Assembly (NCBI RefSeq): GCF_030433645.1
Contig: NZ_JAROCG010000002.1
Span: 682,001 to 746,000 of the forward strand
Direction: 5' to 3'
Length of the DNA: 64,000 nt
Origin: Arthrobacter burdickii
GTDB lineage: Bacteria > Actinomycetota > Actinomycetes > Actinomycetales > Micrococcaceae
Under the pieces are notes generated by a model that did not search any database, had not been told where the DNA came from, and was given only the letters and a program-made list of their open reading frames with translations. A program made the position numbers and the translations under genes. Shown here one piece after another: positions 54,691-61,857 of this stretch (its first letter is position 1; each line of letters begins with the position of its first letter).

Positions 54691-55128
54691 ATGGCAGATC
54701 CGGCCCGCGCCGCGCGGCTCGCGCAGCGCATCAAAGTCATCGTCGCGGAGGCGCTCCGGCGCCGTGTGAAGGATCCCCGGCTGGAAGCCGTGACCATCAC
54801 CGACGCCCGCGTCACCAACGACCTGCAGCACGCGACGCTGTACTACACGGTGCTGGGCGACCCGGAGGAGCAGCAGGCCACGCGGATGGCGCTCGAGTCC
54901 GCCCGCGGCGTCCTGCGCGCCGAGGTCGGCAGGAACATCACCGCCCGCCTGACGCCGACGCTCGAATTCGTCCCCGACGAGGTGCCGGTCAACGCCAGCC
55001 ACCTCGAGGAGCTGCTGCAGAAGGCCCGCGAGCGCGACGCCGAGGTGGCAGCGATCGCCCAGGGCGCGGACTTCGCGGGGGACGCCGATCCCTACCGCAC
55101 CTCCGACGAGGACGAGGCCGGGCGCTAG
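54691..55128 (+). CDS. rbfA: ribosome-binding factor A
   Basis: 145 residues from ATG 54691 with TAGGAG upstream. KH-type fold protein needed for 30S maturation at low temperature: [45 protein letters not shown] and [30 protein letters not shown]. The last ~30 residues are acidic. The TAG stop (55126-55128) lies inside the 6-bp target duplicated by the IS481-type element, so the protein itself is intact. Confidence 0.95.
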   Translation: MADPARAARLAQRIKVIVAEALRRRVKDPRLEAVTITDARVTNDLQHATLYYTVLGDPEEQQATRMALESARGVLRAEVGRNITARLTPTLEFVPDEVPVNASHLEELLQKARERDAEVAAIAQGADFAGDADPYRTSDEDEAGR

Positions 55129-55129
55129 C
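55124..55129. repeat. left target-site duplication GCTAGC
   Basis: Six bases directly before the left IS end; includes the rbfA stop codon. Fits the NCTAGN target preference described for IS481. Confidence 0.85.
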
Positions 55130-55174
55130 TGTACTGGGCTGGGACGTTGTTGACGCTTGGGGCTTGATATGAGG

Positions 55175-55233
55175 GAGGACCTCCGGGCTTAGTGGAGCTG
55201 TCTAGTTCCCACACTTCGCGACCGGAGGTCCTC
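55175..55233 (+). promoter_or_regulatory. inverted repeat that can hide the transposase ribosome-binding site
   Basis: GAGGACCTCCGG (55175-55186) and CCGGAGGTCCTC (55222-55233) are perfect 12-bp arms 35 nt apart. The right arm contains the GGAGG (55224-55228) and ends at the base before the GTG start. RNA entering from rbfA would fold it; RNA started between the arms would not. Confidence 0.6.
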
Positions 55234-56190
55234 GTGTCCCACGTTAATGCTCGTCTGACGGTGCATGGAAGACAGTTGATTGTTGATCGGATGGCTGCAG
55301 GTCGCCCGGTCGCCCATATCGCTGCTGAGTTGGGCGTGTCCCGGCAGACCGCGTACCGGTGGGTCGGCCGGTACCGGGCCGAAGGAACCGCGGGGCTGCG
55401 GGACCGTTCGAGCCGACCACGATCATCGCCCAGGCGTACCAGCGCCGATCGGGAACAGGAAGTCCTGCAGGCCCGGCAGGCTCTGCGCTTCGGGCCGTTG
55501 CGGATCGCGGCAGTCACAGGTGTCCCGGCACGGACCGTGACCCGGATCCTGCACCGCCATCAGGTGCCACGTTTGGCGGACTGCGATCCGCTCACCGGGA
55601 CCCCAATCCGTGCGTCGCGGGCGAGCTCGAACCGGTACGAGCGCACCACCCCTGGCGAGCTGGTCCACCTGGACGTCAAGAAACTCGGACGGATACCGGC
55701 CGGCGGTGGCTGGCGGGCGCACGGACGTTCCGAGCAGGTCAGAGGCCGCGGCATCGGCTACGACTACGTCCACGTCGCCATCGATGATCACACCCGGGTC
55801 GGGTACGCCGAAGTCCTCCCCGACGAAAAAGGCGTAACCGCCGCGGGATTCCTCGTCCGCGCCGGCACCTACTTCGCCGAACAAGGCATCACCCGTATCG
55901 AACGCGTCATCACCGACAACGCCTTCGCCTACCGCAACTCCGCCGCATTCGCCCGGGCCGTGGCGGACCTCGGAGCCGTTCAACGCTTCATCAAACCCCA
56001 CTGCCCCTGGACCAACGGCAAAGCCGAACGCTTCAACCGCACACTCCAAACCGAATGGGCCTACCGACAGGTCTTCACCAGCAGCGCTCAACGCCAAGCC
56101 GCCCTTGCACCCTGGCTCCAGCACTACAACACTGAACGCATCCACACCGGCATCGGAACCACACCCATCACCCGAGTGTCACCAACTTGA
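55234..56190 (+). CDS. IS481-family transposase
   Basis: 318 residues from GTG 55234 (GGAGG 5 nt upstream); the frame reaches back to 55192 but without a ribosome-binding site. The N-terminal helix-turn-helix is VHGRQLIVDRMAAGRPVAHIAAELG then VSRQTAYRWVGRYRAEG, followed by a second HTH (LRIAAVTGVPARTVTRIL). The DDE integrase core has Asp in LVHLDVKKLGRIP, Asp in RVITDNAFAYRNS and Glu in PWTNGKAERFNRTLQTEW. All three acidic residues are present. It ends YNTERIHTGIGTTPITRV, 12 nt before the right end of the element. Confidence 0.95.
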   Translation: MSHVNARLTVHGRQLIVDRMAAGRPVAHIAAELGVSRQTAYRWVGRYRAEGTAGLRDRSSRPRSSPRRTSADREQEVLQARQALRFGPLRIAAVTGVPARTVTRILHRHQVPRLADCDPLTGTPIRASRASSNRYERTTPGELVHLDVKKLGRIPAGGGWRAHGRSEQVRGRGIGYDYVHVAIDDHTRVGYAEVLPDEKGVTAAGFLVRAGTYFAEQGITRIERVITDNAFAYRNSAAFARAVADLGAVQRFIKPHCPWTNGKAERFNRTLQTEWAYRQVFTSSAQRQAALAPWLQHYNTERIHTGIGTTPITRVSPT

Positions 56191-56202
56191 TGGCCCAGTA
56201 CA

Positions 56203-56208
56203 GCTAGC
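56203..56208. repeat. right target-site duplication GCTAGC
   Basis: Six bases directly after the right IS end, identical to 55124-55129. Confidence 0.85.
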
Positions 56209-56238
56209 TCCGGCTCCCGTTCCGGGGCACGCACCAGA

Positions 56239-56268
56239 AAGGCAGCCGACCTGCGGGTCGGCTGCCTT
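56239..56268. terminator. terminator formerly directly behind rbfA, shared with the convergent aminotransferase
   Basis: 13-bp stem AAGGCAGCCGACC (56239-56251) / GGTCGGCTGCCTT (56256-56268), loop TGCG, flanked by A and T runs on both sides, so it works in both directions. Confidence 0.8.
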
Positions 56269-56290
56269 CTGTCGTTTCCCCAGGTGGCGC

Positions 56291-57466
56291 TCAGGCGCGG
56301 GGAGTGGGGAGCCGGGACAGCCCCTCGACGAGCTCGTCCCTCCTGCCGCAGAGGGCGATCCGCACCCAGCCCTCACCCATCGACCCGAAGGCGGTGCCCG
56401 GCGCGAGCGCGACTCCCTGCTCCGCGAGGAACGCCCTGGTCCACGCCCGGACGTCCCCGCCGGTGGCGTGGGAGAGGTCGGCCCACAGGTAGAAGGCGCC
56501 GCGGGCGTCGAGGTAGCGGATCCCGCGTTCGTCCAGCACCGCCGTGGCCGCGTCCCGGTTGGCACGGTAGTGGTCGAGGGCGGTCCGGACATAGTCCTGC
56601 GGACCGGTCAGGGCGGCGACCCCGGCGTACTGCGAGGGGCCCGAGACGCAGGACACGGTGGCCTCCATGACGTTGCTGAGGAGCGTCTCCATCCCGGGCG
56701 GCGTGACGAGTGCGCCGATGCGGAGACCCGTCAGTCCGTACGTCTTGGACAGCGTGAGGGAGGTGAGGACGCGGGCCTCGACGGCCTCCGGGACGGCCTC
56801 GGGCCCACCGGCGTCGAAGCGTGCGGGGCTGACATGGGGCACGTCGTAGGTGAAGGCCTCGTAGCACTCGTCGGAGATGATCCACAGGTCGTTCTCATGG
56901 GCGAACCGGACGAGCTCACGCGTGAGGTCGGTGTCGAAGACCGAGCCGAGGGGGTTCGACGGCGAGTTGAGCATGAGCACTTTCGTGCGTCCGGTCACGA
57001 GCCGCCGCAGGTCCTCGATGAGGGGCTGGAAGCCGTGCTGCGGCACCAGGGGGTAGGACACGGGGACGCCGCCGAGCAGCCCCACGGTCATGGTGAACGT
57101 CGGATACCCCGGGTCGGGGATGAGCACCTCGTCCCCGGCCGCGATCAGCGTGCTGAGCGCCAGGTGCAGTCCCTGCTGGGCGCCCGCGACCACGAAGACG
57201 CGGGAGGGGTCGTCGTCGACCCCGGACAGGGACGCGAACCGCTGGGCGAACGCGGCCCGAAGCGGGGCGATGCCCGCATTGGGCGTGTAGTTGGTGTCGT
57301 CCCGGTCGAGGGCCGCCATGGCCGCCTCGAGCACGTGCCGTGCGACGGGGAACGCGGGCTCGCCGATGCTGAGGACGATGGAATCGGGCGTGGCCCATGC
57401 CGCCTGCGTGATCTCGCGGATCTGGTTGACCGGGACATTCACCACGTGGGCTGGAGCGGAAGGCAT
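56291..57466 (-). CDS. PLP-dependent aminotransferase, class I/II
   Basis: 391 residues from ATG 57466. Fold-type I aminotransferase: SIGEPAFPVARHVLEAAM, YTPNAGIAPLRAAFAQRF, the PLP ring region NSPSNPLGSVFD, ISDECYEAFTYD (PLP Asp and Tyr), and Schiff-base Lys in SLSKTYGLTGLRIG. It ends with VRIALCGRRDELVEGL, holding the substrate-carboxylate Arg. Probably an aspartate or related amino acid:2-oxoglutarate aminotransferase; the exact substrate cannot be assigned. It is transcribed against truB, 68 nt away. Confidence 0.9.
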   Translation of the reverse strand: MPSAPAHVVNVPVNQIREITQAAWATPDSIVLSIGEPAFPVARHVLEAAMAALDRDDTNYTPNAGIAPLRAAFAQRFASLSGVDDDPSRVFVVAGAQQGLHLALSTLIAAGDEVLIPDPGYPTFTMTVGLLGGVPVSYPLVPQHGFQPLIEDLRRLVTGRTKVLMLNSPSNPLGSVFDTDLTRELVRFAHENDLWIISDECYEAFTYDVPHVSPARFDAGGPEAVPEAVEARVLTSLTLSKTYGLTGLRIGALVTPPGMETLLSNVMEATVSCVSGPSQYAGVAALTGPQDYVRTALDHYRANRDAATAVLDERGIRYLDARGAFYLWADLSHATGGDVRAWTRAFLAEQGVALAPGTAFGSMGEGWVRIALCGRRDELVEGLSRLPTPRA

Positions 57467-57534
57467 ACGCAGGATCGTATCGCGCGGCGGGCGGGCGCCC
57501 GGGAGCGCGCAGCAGCGACCCTATACTGGGAGGC

Positions 57535-58437
57535 GTGAATTCCGGGCAGGTCCACTCAGGGCTGATTATCGTGGACAAGCCTCAGGGCTGGACCAGTCAT
57601 GACGTCGTGGGGCGCCTGCGCCGCCTGGCGGGGACCCGCAAGGTGGGCCACGCCGGAACCCTCGACCCCATGGCCACCGGCGTCCTGGTGATCGGCATCA
57701 ACCGCGCGACGCGCCTGCTGACCTTCATCGTGGGCACCTCGAAGACCTACACCGCCACCATCCGGCTCGGACAGTCGACCCTCACGGACGACGCCGAGGG
57801 CGAGGTCACGGGCGGGAGCATCGCCGCGGCCGTGACCGAGGAGGACATCCGCACGGCGGTCGCCCGGCTGACGGGTGAGATCCAGCAGGTGCCCAGCAGC
57901 GTCAGCGCCATCAAGGTCAAGGGCGAGAGGTCCTACGCCCGGGTCCGTGCCGGCGGGGAGGTGGACCTCCCCGCACGTCCCGTCACCGTGCACCGCTTCG
58001 ACGTCCACGGGATCCGCCGGGTCAGCAACGGACGGCTGCAGGACGTGGATGTGACGGTCGAATGCAGTTCGGGCACCTACATCCGGGCCCTCGCCCGCGA
58101 CCTCGGGGAAGCCCTCGGCGTGGGAGGCCACCTGACCGCGCTCCGCCGGACCCAGGTGGGGCCCTACTCCATCGGGCAGGCCCGTACCCTCGAGCAGCTC
58201 GCCGCGGAGCTGGACGTGCTTCCGCTGGACGATGCCGGACGGGCGCTGTTCCCCGTGCGGGAACTGTCCGAGGCGGAGGCCGCCGACGTCTCGCACGGCC
58301 GGAAGATCGGGCCCAACGACGAGCCCGACGTCCAGGTCGCCGCCTTCGCCCCGGACGGGACCCTCGTGGCGCTGCTCGAGAACCGCGGGGGAGCCGCCCG
58401 CACCGTGCTGGTGTTCGCGCCCGGCGGGAGGGAGTAG
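57535..58437 (+). CDS. truB: tRNA pseudouridine(55) synthase
   Basis: 300 residues from GTG 57535 (GGGAGGC upstream). It converts U55 in the T loop of tRNAs to pseudouridine. The core begins GLIIVDKPQGWTSHDVVGRL; the catalytic Asp44 is in VGHAGTLDPMATGVLVI. The TruB-specific TKTYTAT-like segment reads TSKTYTATIRLG, then PSSVSAIKVKGERSYARVRAG and CSSGTYIRALARDLGEAL. A C-terminal PUA-like domain begins near residue 235. It opens a run of tightly packed genes to 59287. Confidence 0.96.
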   Translation: MNSGQVHSGLIIVDKPQGWTSHDVVGRLRRLAGTRKVGHAGTLDPMATGVLVIGINRATRLLTFIVGTSKTYTATIRLGQSTLTDDAEGEVTGGSIAAAVTEEDIRTAVARLTGEIQQVPSSVSAIKVKGERSYARVRAGGEVDLPARPVTVHRFDVHGIRRVSNGRLQDVDVTVECSSGTYIRALARDLGEALGVGGHLTALRRTQVGPYSIGQARTLEQLAAELDVLPLDDAGRALFPVRELSEAEAADVSHGRKIGPNDEPDVQVAAFAPDGTLVALLENRGGAARTVLVFAPGGRE

Positions 58438-58439
58438 CG

Positions 58440-58808
58440 GTGGATCCCTTCTTCCTCGTGGGGTCGCTCGTCTGCGCGGTCTCCGCCGTCCTCTGCATCG
58501 GCGCCGCCCTCGTGCGCCAGCCGCCGAACGACATCACCATCCTCTCCGTCGCGGCCGTCGAGCTCTTCCTCCTGGCGTACACGGTGGCTGCAGGAATCCG
58601 CCAGCTCACGGGGGAGCCCGTGCTGGGGGAGGCCTGGGAGTTCTGGGGATACCTCCTGACAGCTCTCCTGGTGCCCGTGGGCACCTTCTGGTGGTCCATC
58701 CTCGAGAGGACGCGCTGGAGCAATTTCGTACTGGCCGCGGCCGGGCTGACGGTCTTCGTCATGCTCTTCCGCATGGAGCAGATCTGGGATGGGGTGGCCG
58801 GGCTGTGA
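58440..58808 (+). CDS. small four-helix membrane protein
   Basis: 122 residues from GTG 58440, two bases after the truB stop, with GGGAGGGAG close upstream inside truB. Four hydrophobic helices (about residues 4-22, 34-52, 65-85, 92-112) with short loops; no enzymatic motif seen. Similar small proteins follow truB in other Micrococcaceae as far as I recall, so it is a conserved hypothetical. Its stop overlaps the next start (GTGA). Confidence 0.7.
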   Translation: MDPFFLVGSLVCAVSAVLCIGAALVRQPPNDITILSVAAVELFLLAYTVAAGIRQLTGEPVLGEAWEFWGYLLTALLVPVGTFWWSILERTRWSNFVLAAAGLTVFVMLFRMEQIWDGVAGL

Positions 58809-59287
58809 GCGGTCGACGGAACGAGGGATCGCCCGCGGGGCGCGTCGGTGCATCGGGCGCGGAGAGCGCCGCGGGTGCGGGGGACACGAGCCGCGCCCGG
58901 GGCCCGGGCCGCCTGCTGATCGCCGTCTACGGAGTCTTCGCGCTGGCCGCGACCGCGCGCGCCGGTTTCCAGATCGCGACGAAGTTCTCCGAGGCACCGC
59001 TCGCGTACCTCCTCTCGGCGGTGGCCGCGGTGGTCTACATCGTGGCGACGGTGTCCCTCGCACGGGCCGGGACGCGCGCCTACGCCGTCTCCGTCGTCGC
59101 CGTCACCACCGAGCTCGTCGGAGTGGTCGCGGTGGGCCTCCTCAGCATCCTGGATCCGCAGGCCTTCCCGAGCGAGACCGTATGGTCCGCCTTCGGTCGT
59201 GGCTACGGGTTCGTCCCCCTGGTCCTTCCGATCCTGGGGCTGGTCTGGCTGCGCAGGAACAGGCCGGGACAGCGCCGCCGGAAATAG
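58805..59287 (+). CDS. small membrane protein of unknown function
   Basis: 160 residues from GTG 58805, overlapping the previous gene by 4 nt. The first ~33 residues are Gly/Ala/Ser/Arg-rich and hydrophilic. Then come four helices (about 36-52, 62-80, 90-112, 128-150) and a very basic C-terminus (RRNRPGQRRRK). The sequence LIAVYGVFALAATARAGFQIATKF is the best conserved-looking part. No family name can be given with confidence. It is probably co-transcribed with truB and the preceding gene. Confidence 0.68.
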   Translation: MSGRRNEGSPAGRVGASGAESAAGAGDTSRARGPGRLLIAVYGVFALAATARAGFQIATKFSEAPLAYLLSAVAAVVYIVATVSLARAGTRAYAVSVVAVTTELVGVVAVGLLSILDPQAFPSETVWSAFGRGYGFVPLVLPILGLVWLRRNRPGQRRRK

Positions 59288-59355
59288 GTCCGGGTGCCTG
59301 CGGCCGTGAGAGTATGGCGCTAGAGCACCGATCCAGCCTGCCTCCAGGGAGCGAC

Positions 59356-59988
59356 ATGACCAGCAACAGCCCCGAGCACGACGAATCCACCGGATCGGGA
59401 GCCGGACGGTCTCCGTCGTCCGATGCCCGCAGCGCTGGCGGCGCAGGGCCGATCCCCTCGAGTGTGCCCTCCGGAGACCGCGACCGGGTCGCCCCGACGG
59501 AACCGCCGCAGCGCGGCAAGGCCGCTCCCGCAGGCGGCAAGGGCAGGAAGCCCGGCAAGTCCGCCTCCGGCGGGGACTGGAACGTGTTCCGCACCGTCGT
59601 CGTCCTGGTGGGGGTCGTCATCGCCGCGTTCGGTGCCTACTACCTGATCCTCGGCACGGCGGGACTGCCCGAGACGGAAGCCAGCCCCGCCAACCCCACG
59701 CTGGAGAGCCAGTTCCGGTTCTTCTCGGCCATGATGGTCGGCGTCGGTGCGGCCTTCATCACGATCGCGGTCAAGTTCCAGTGGGCGAACATGCTCTGGC
59801 TCGTCTGCCTCATGGTGTTCGTGGGCGGCATCGGGCGGGTTCTGTCCTGGGCGTTCTCCGGAACCCCCCACTACGTGATGATCGTCCTCATGGTCGTCGA
59901 GCTCGCCTTCCCGCCTGCCCTGCTCGTCTGGCACAAGTACATCGCCAAGACGAGCGACCTGCGCCGGGAATTCGCCCAGCGCGACTAG
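59356..59988 (+). CDS. DUF4345-like membrane protein
   Basis: 210 residues from ATG 59356 with AGGGAG 5 nt upstream. A polar, Ser/Pro/Gly-rich N-terminus (about 1-75) is followed by four helices; the segment LESQFRFFSAMMVGVGAAFI and the helix-loop VGGIGRVLSWAFSGTPHYVM fit DUF4345. The family is of unknown function, usually encoded as a single small membrane protein. It stands between the truB group and ribF, with 68 nt before it. Confidence 0.72.
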   Translation: MTSNSPEHDESTGSGAGRSPSSDARSAGGAGPIPSSVPSGDRDRVAPTEPPQRGKAAPAGGKGRKPGKSASGGDWNVFRTVVVLVGVVIAAFGAYYLILGTAGLPETEASPANPTLESQFRFFSAMMVGVGAAFITIAVKFQWANMLWLVCLMVFVGGIGRVLSWAFSGTPHYVMIVLMVVELAFPPALLVWHKYIAKTSDLRREFAQRD

Positions 59989-60134
59989 CGGATCCCCTCG
60001 CGCAACGGGCCTCCGGTCCCCGGCGGGCACGGAGGTCCGATGCCGCCCGCGGTGTTCGCGTCGGCCATAATGGGGAGCGGCGTCCCGCCGGACACCCGAG
60101 GCCGCGGGAATCGGCCGAATCGCGAAGGAGATGC

Positions 60135-61130
60135 GTGTTCTACTGGAGAGATCTGGACAGTGTGCCCAAGGATTTCGGGCCCTCCGTCCTGACGCTCGGC
60201 AACTTCGACGGCGTGCACCGCGGCCACCAGCGCGTCCTGCAGCAGGTCGTCGAGGCGGCGAGGGAGCGCGCCGCGGCCGCCGTCGTCGTGTCCTTCGACC
60301 CGCACCCGGCGCAGGTCCACCGGCCGGAGTCGGCGCCGGAGCTGATCATGGGGCTCGACGACCGCGTGGAGACCCTCGCCGAGACAGGCATCGATGCCCT
60401 GCTCATGATGCGGTACACCCTCGACCTCGCCGCGCACTCGCCGGAGGAGTTCGTCGAGCGCGTCTTCGTCCGGGCCCTGAAGGCCCGGGCCGTGGTGATC
60501 GGCCACGACGTCCGGTTCGGCAGGGGCAACAGCGGTGACCTCGACACCATGCGCGACCTCGGCCGGAAGCTCGGCTTCGAGGTCATCGCCATCGACGACT
60601 TCGGTGCGAGCTACCCCCTGGACGTGACGGACGAGGACGGAGACAGGCGGTGCTCCTCGACCTGGGTGCGGGAAGCACTCGAAGCCGGAGAGGTCGGAAC
60701 CGCCGCGAGGATCCTCGGCCGCCCCCACCGCATGCGCGGAGAGGTGGTCCACGGGGCAGCCCGCGGGCGGGAACTGGGGTACCCCACGGCGAACCTGGCA
60801 GCCTCCTCCCAGGGCTTCATCCCCGCGGACGGCATCTACGCCGGCTGGCTCGTCGACGAGGCGGGCACCCGGTGGCCGGCTGCGATCTCCGTCGGGTCCA
60901 ATCCCACCTTCGACGGAGTGGACCGGCAGGTCGAGGCGCACGTGATCAACCGCCCGCCCGAGCGCGTCCAGGACTTCGACCTCTACGGACAGGCGATCAT
61001 CGTGGAATTCGTCGAGCGGCTGCGCGGCCAGATCGCCTACACCGGGCCCGAGGCCCTGATCGAGCAGATGAAACTCGACGTCGAGAGGGCCCGTGGGCTG
61101 CTTTCGACAGAACAACGGCCCAGACGCTAA
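60135..61130 (+). CDS. ribF: bifunctional riboflavin kinase / FAD synthetase
   Basis: 331 residues from GTG 60135 with GAAGGAG 4 nt upstream. The N-terminal FMN adenylyltransferase domain (about 15-190) has the nucleotidyl-transferase motif TLGNFDGVHRGHQ and GHDVRFGRG; a later STWVREAL matches the R-x-x-x-(S/T)-S-T-x-(I/V)-R segment. The C-terminal riboflavin kinase domain (about 200-325) has GRELGYPTANLA (the P-T-A-N motif) and EAHVINRPPERVQDFDLYGQ. It makes FMN and FAD. No FMN riboswitch is visible upstream. Confidence 0.96.
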   Translation: MFYWRDLDSVPKDFGPSVLTLGNFDGVHRGHQRVLQQVVEAARERAAAAVVVSFDPHPAQVHRPESAPELIMGLDDRVETLAETGIDALLMMRYTLDLAAHSPEEFVERVFVRALKARAVVIGHDVRFGRGNSGDLDTMRDLGRKLGFEVIAIDDFGASYPLDVTDEDGDRRCSSTWVREALEAGEVGTAARILGRPHRMRGEVVHGAARGRELGYPTANLAASSQGFIPADGIYAGWLVDEAGTRWPAAISVGSNPTFDGVDRQVEAHVINRPPERVQDFDLYGQAIIVEFVERLRGQIAYTGPEALIEQMKLDVERARGLLSTEQRPRR

Positions 61131-61233
61131 ACTGGGCACAGGTCCGGCTGCAGTCCGTGGTGGCTGGATTTTTCTGTGACGTCGTGCAAACGACGCTCAG
61201 CACTTGTTCACGGTACAACTCTAGGAGTTACTC

Positions 61234-61503
61234 GTGGCCCTTGACGCCGCCATCAAGCAGGAAATCATCAAGGAATACGCCCTGGCCGAAGGTGACACCG
61301 GTTCACCCGAGGTTCAGATCGCGATGCTTTCCCGTCGTATCCTCGACCTGACCGAGCACCTGAAGATGCACAAGCACGACCACCACACGCGTCGTGGCCT
61401 GCTTCTTCTCGTCGGTCGCCGCCGTCGCCTGCTGGACTACCTGCGGGACACCGACATCGCGCGTTACCGTTCGCTCATCGAGCGCCTGGGTCTGCGTCGA
61501 TAA
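61234..61503 (+). CDS. rpsO: 30S ribosomal protein S15
   Basis: 89 residues, the standard length, from GTG 61234 with TAGGAG 6 nt upstream. Primary 16S rRNA-binding protein of the platform: [22 protein letters not shown], then [32 protein letters not shown]. It precedes pnp as in most bacteria and often regulates its own translation. Confidence 0.98.
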   Translation: MALDAAIKQEIIKEYALAEGDTGSPEVQIAMLSRRILDLTEHLKMHKHDHHTRRGLLLLVGRRRRLLDYLRDTDIARYRSLIERLGLRR

Positions 61504-61857
61504 GTAGCATCAAGTAGCATCGGAAGGCGGCATCTTCTCCCCTGGAGAGGGAGCCGCCTTCTCTGCTAGATAAGAAGTACGGGCCCCTCCGCCGCGGCCC
61601 GGCTCCGGACACCGGAGCACCAGGCGGGCGGACCCCGTGTCCGCAGCCGGCAGTATCAGCACGACCTGCACCAGCAGGACCACCGCACAACAGGAGTCAA
61701 CCGGCACCGCGCATTCGCGGTCCTCGGTAGTGGTCTCCGGAGCGCACCCGCGTTCCGTGGATCTCGATCGAAGACCGGGTGCTGTGGGCCGCCCATGAGG
61801 GGCGGAGCCACGTCGGGTGCCGATTGCCTCCGATACCAGGAAACGGAGGTGACTCTC
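61504..61857 (+). promoter_or_regulatory. rpsO-pnp intergenic region: terminator and long pnp leader
   Basis: 354 nt without a credible gene. It holds a direct repeat AGTAGCATC (61504 and 61513) and a GC-rich terminator with stem AAGGCGGC / GCCGCCTT (61524-61531, 61553-61560) and inner TCTCC/GGAGA pairing. About 300 nt of leader follow, with several short inverted repeats (for example CCGCG...CGCGG near 61705). Leaders of pnp are commonly cut by RNase III and then repressed by PNPase; that is inference here. Confidence 0.5.

Larger units (their letters stand above)
55130..56202 (+). mobile_element. IS481-family insertion sequence, apparently complete (1073 bp)
   Basis: Bounded by imperfect terminal inverted repeats: left TGTACTGGGCTGGGACGTTG, right (reverse complement) TGTACTGGGCCATCAAGTTG. 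The outer 10 bases are identical and about 24 of 32 match in total. GCTAGC occurs directly outside both ends. One transposase gene fills it with no frameshift. Near-perfect ends, the target duplication and an intact frame indicate a recent insertion that may still be active. It lies in the same direction as infB-rbfA and separates rbfA from its terminator at 56239. Confidence 0.92.

Noticed and set aside
59989-60134. FMN riboswitch before ribF
   Set aside because: The gap is 146 nt and none of the conserved RFN-element boxes was recognised.
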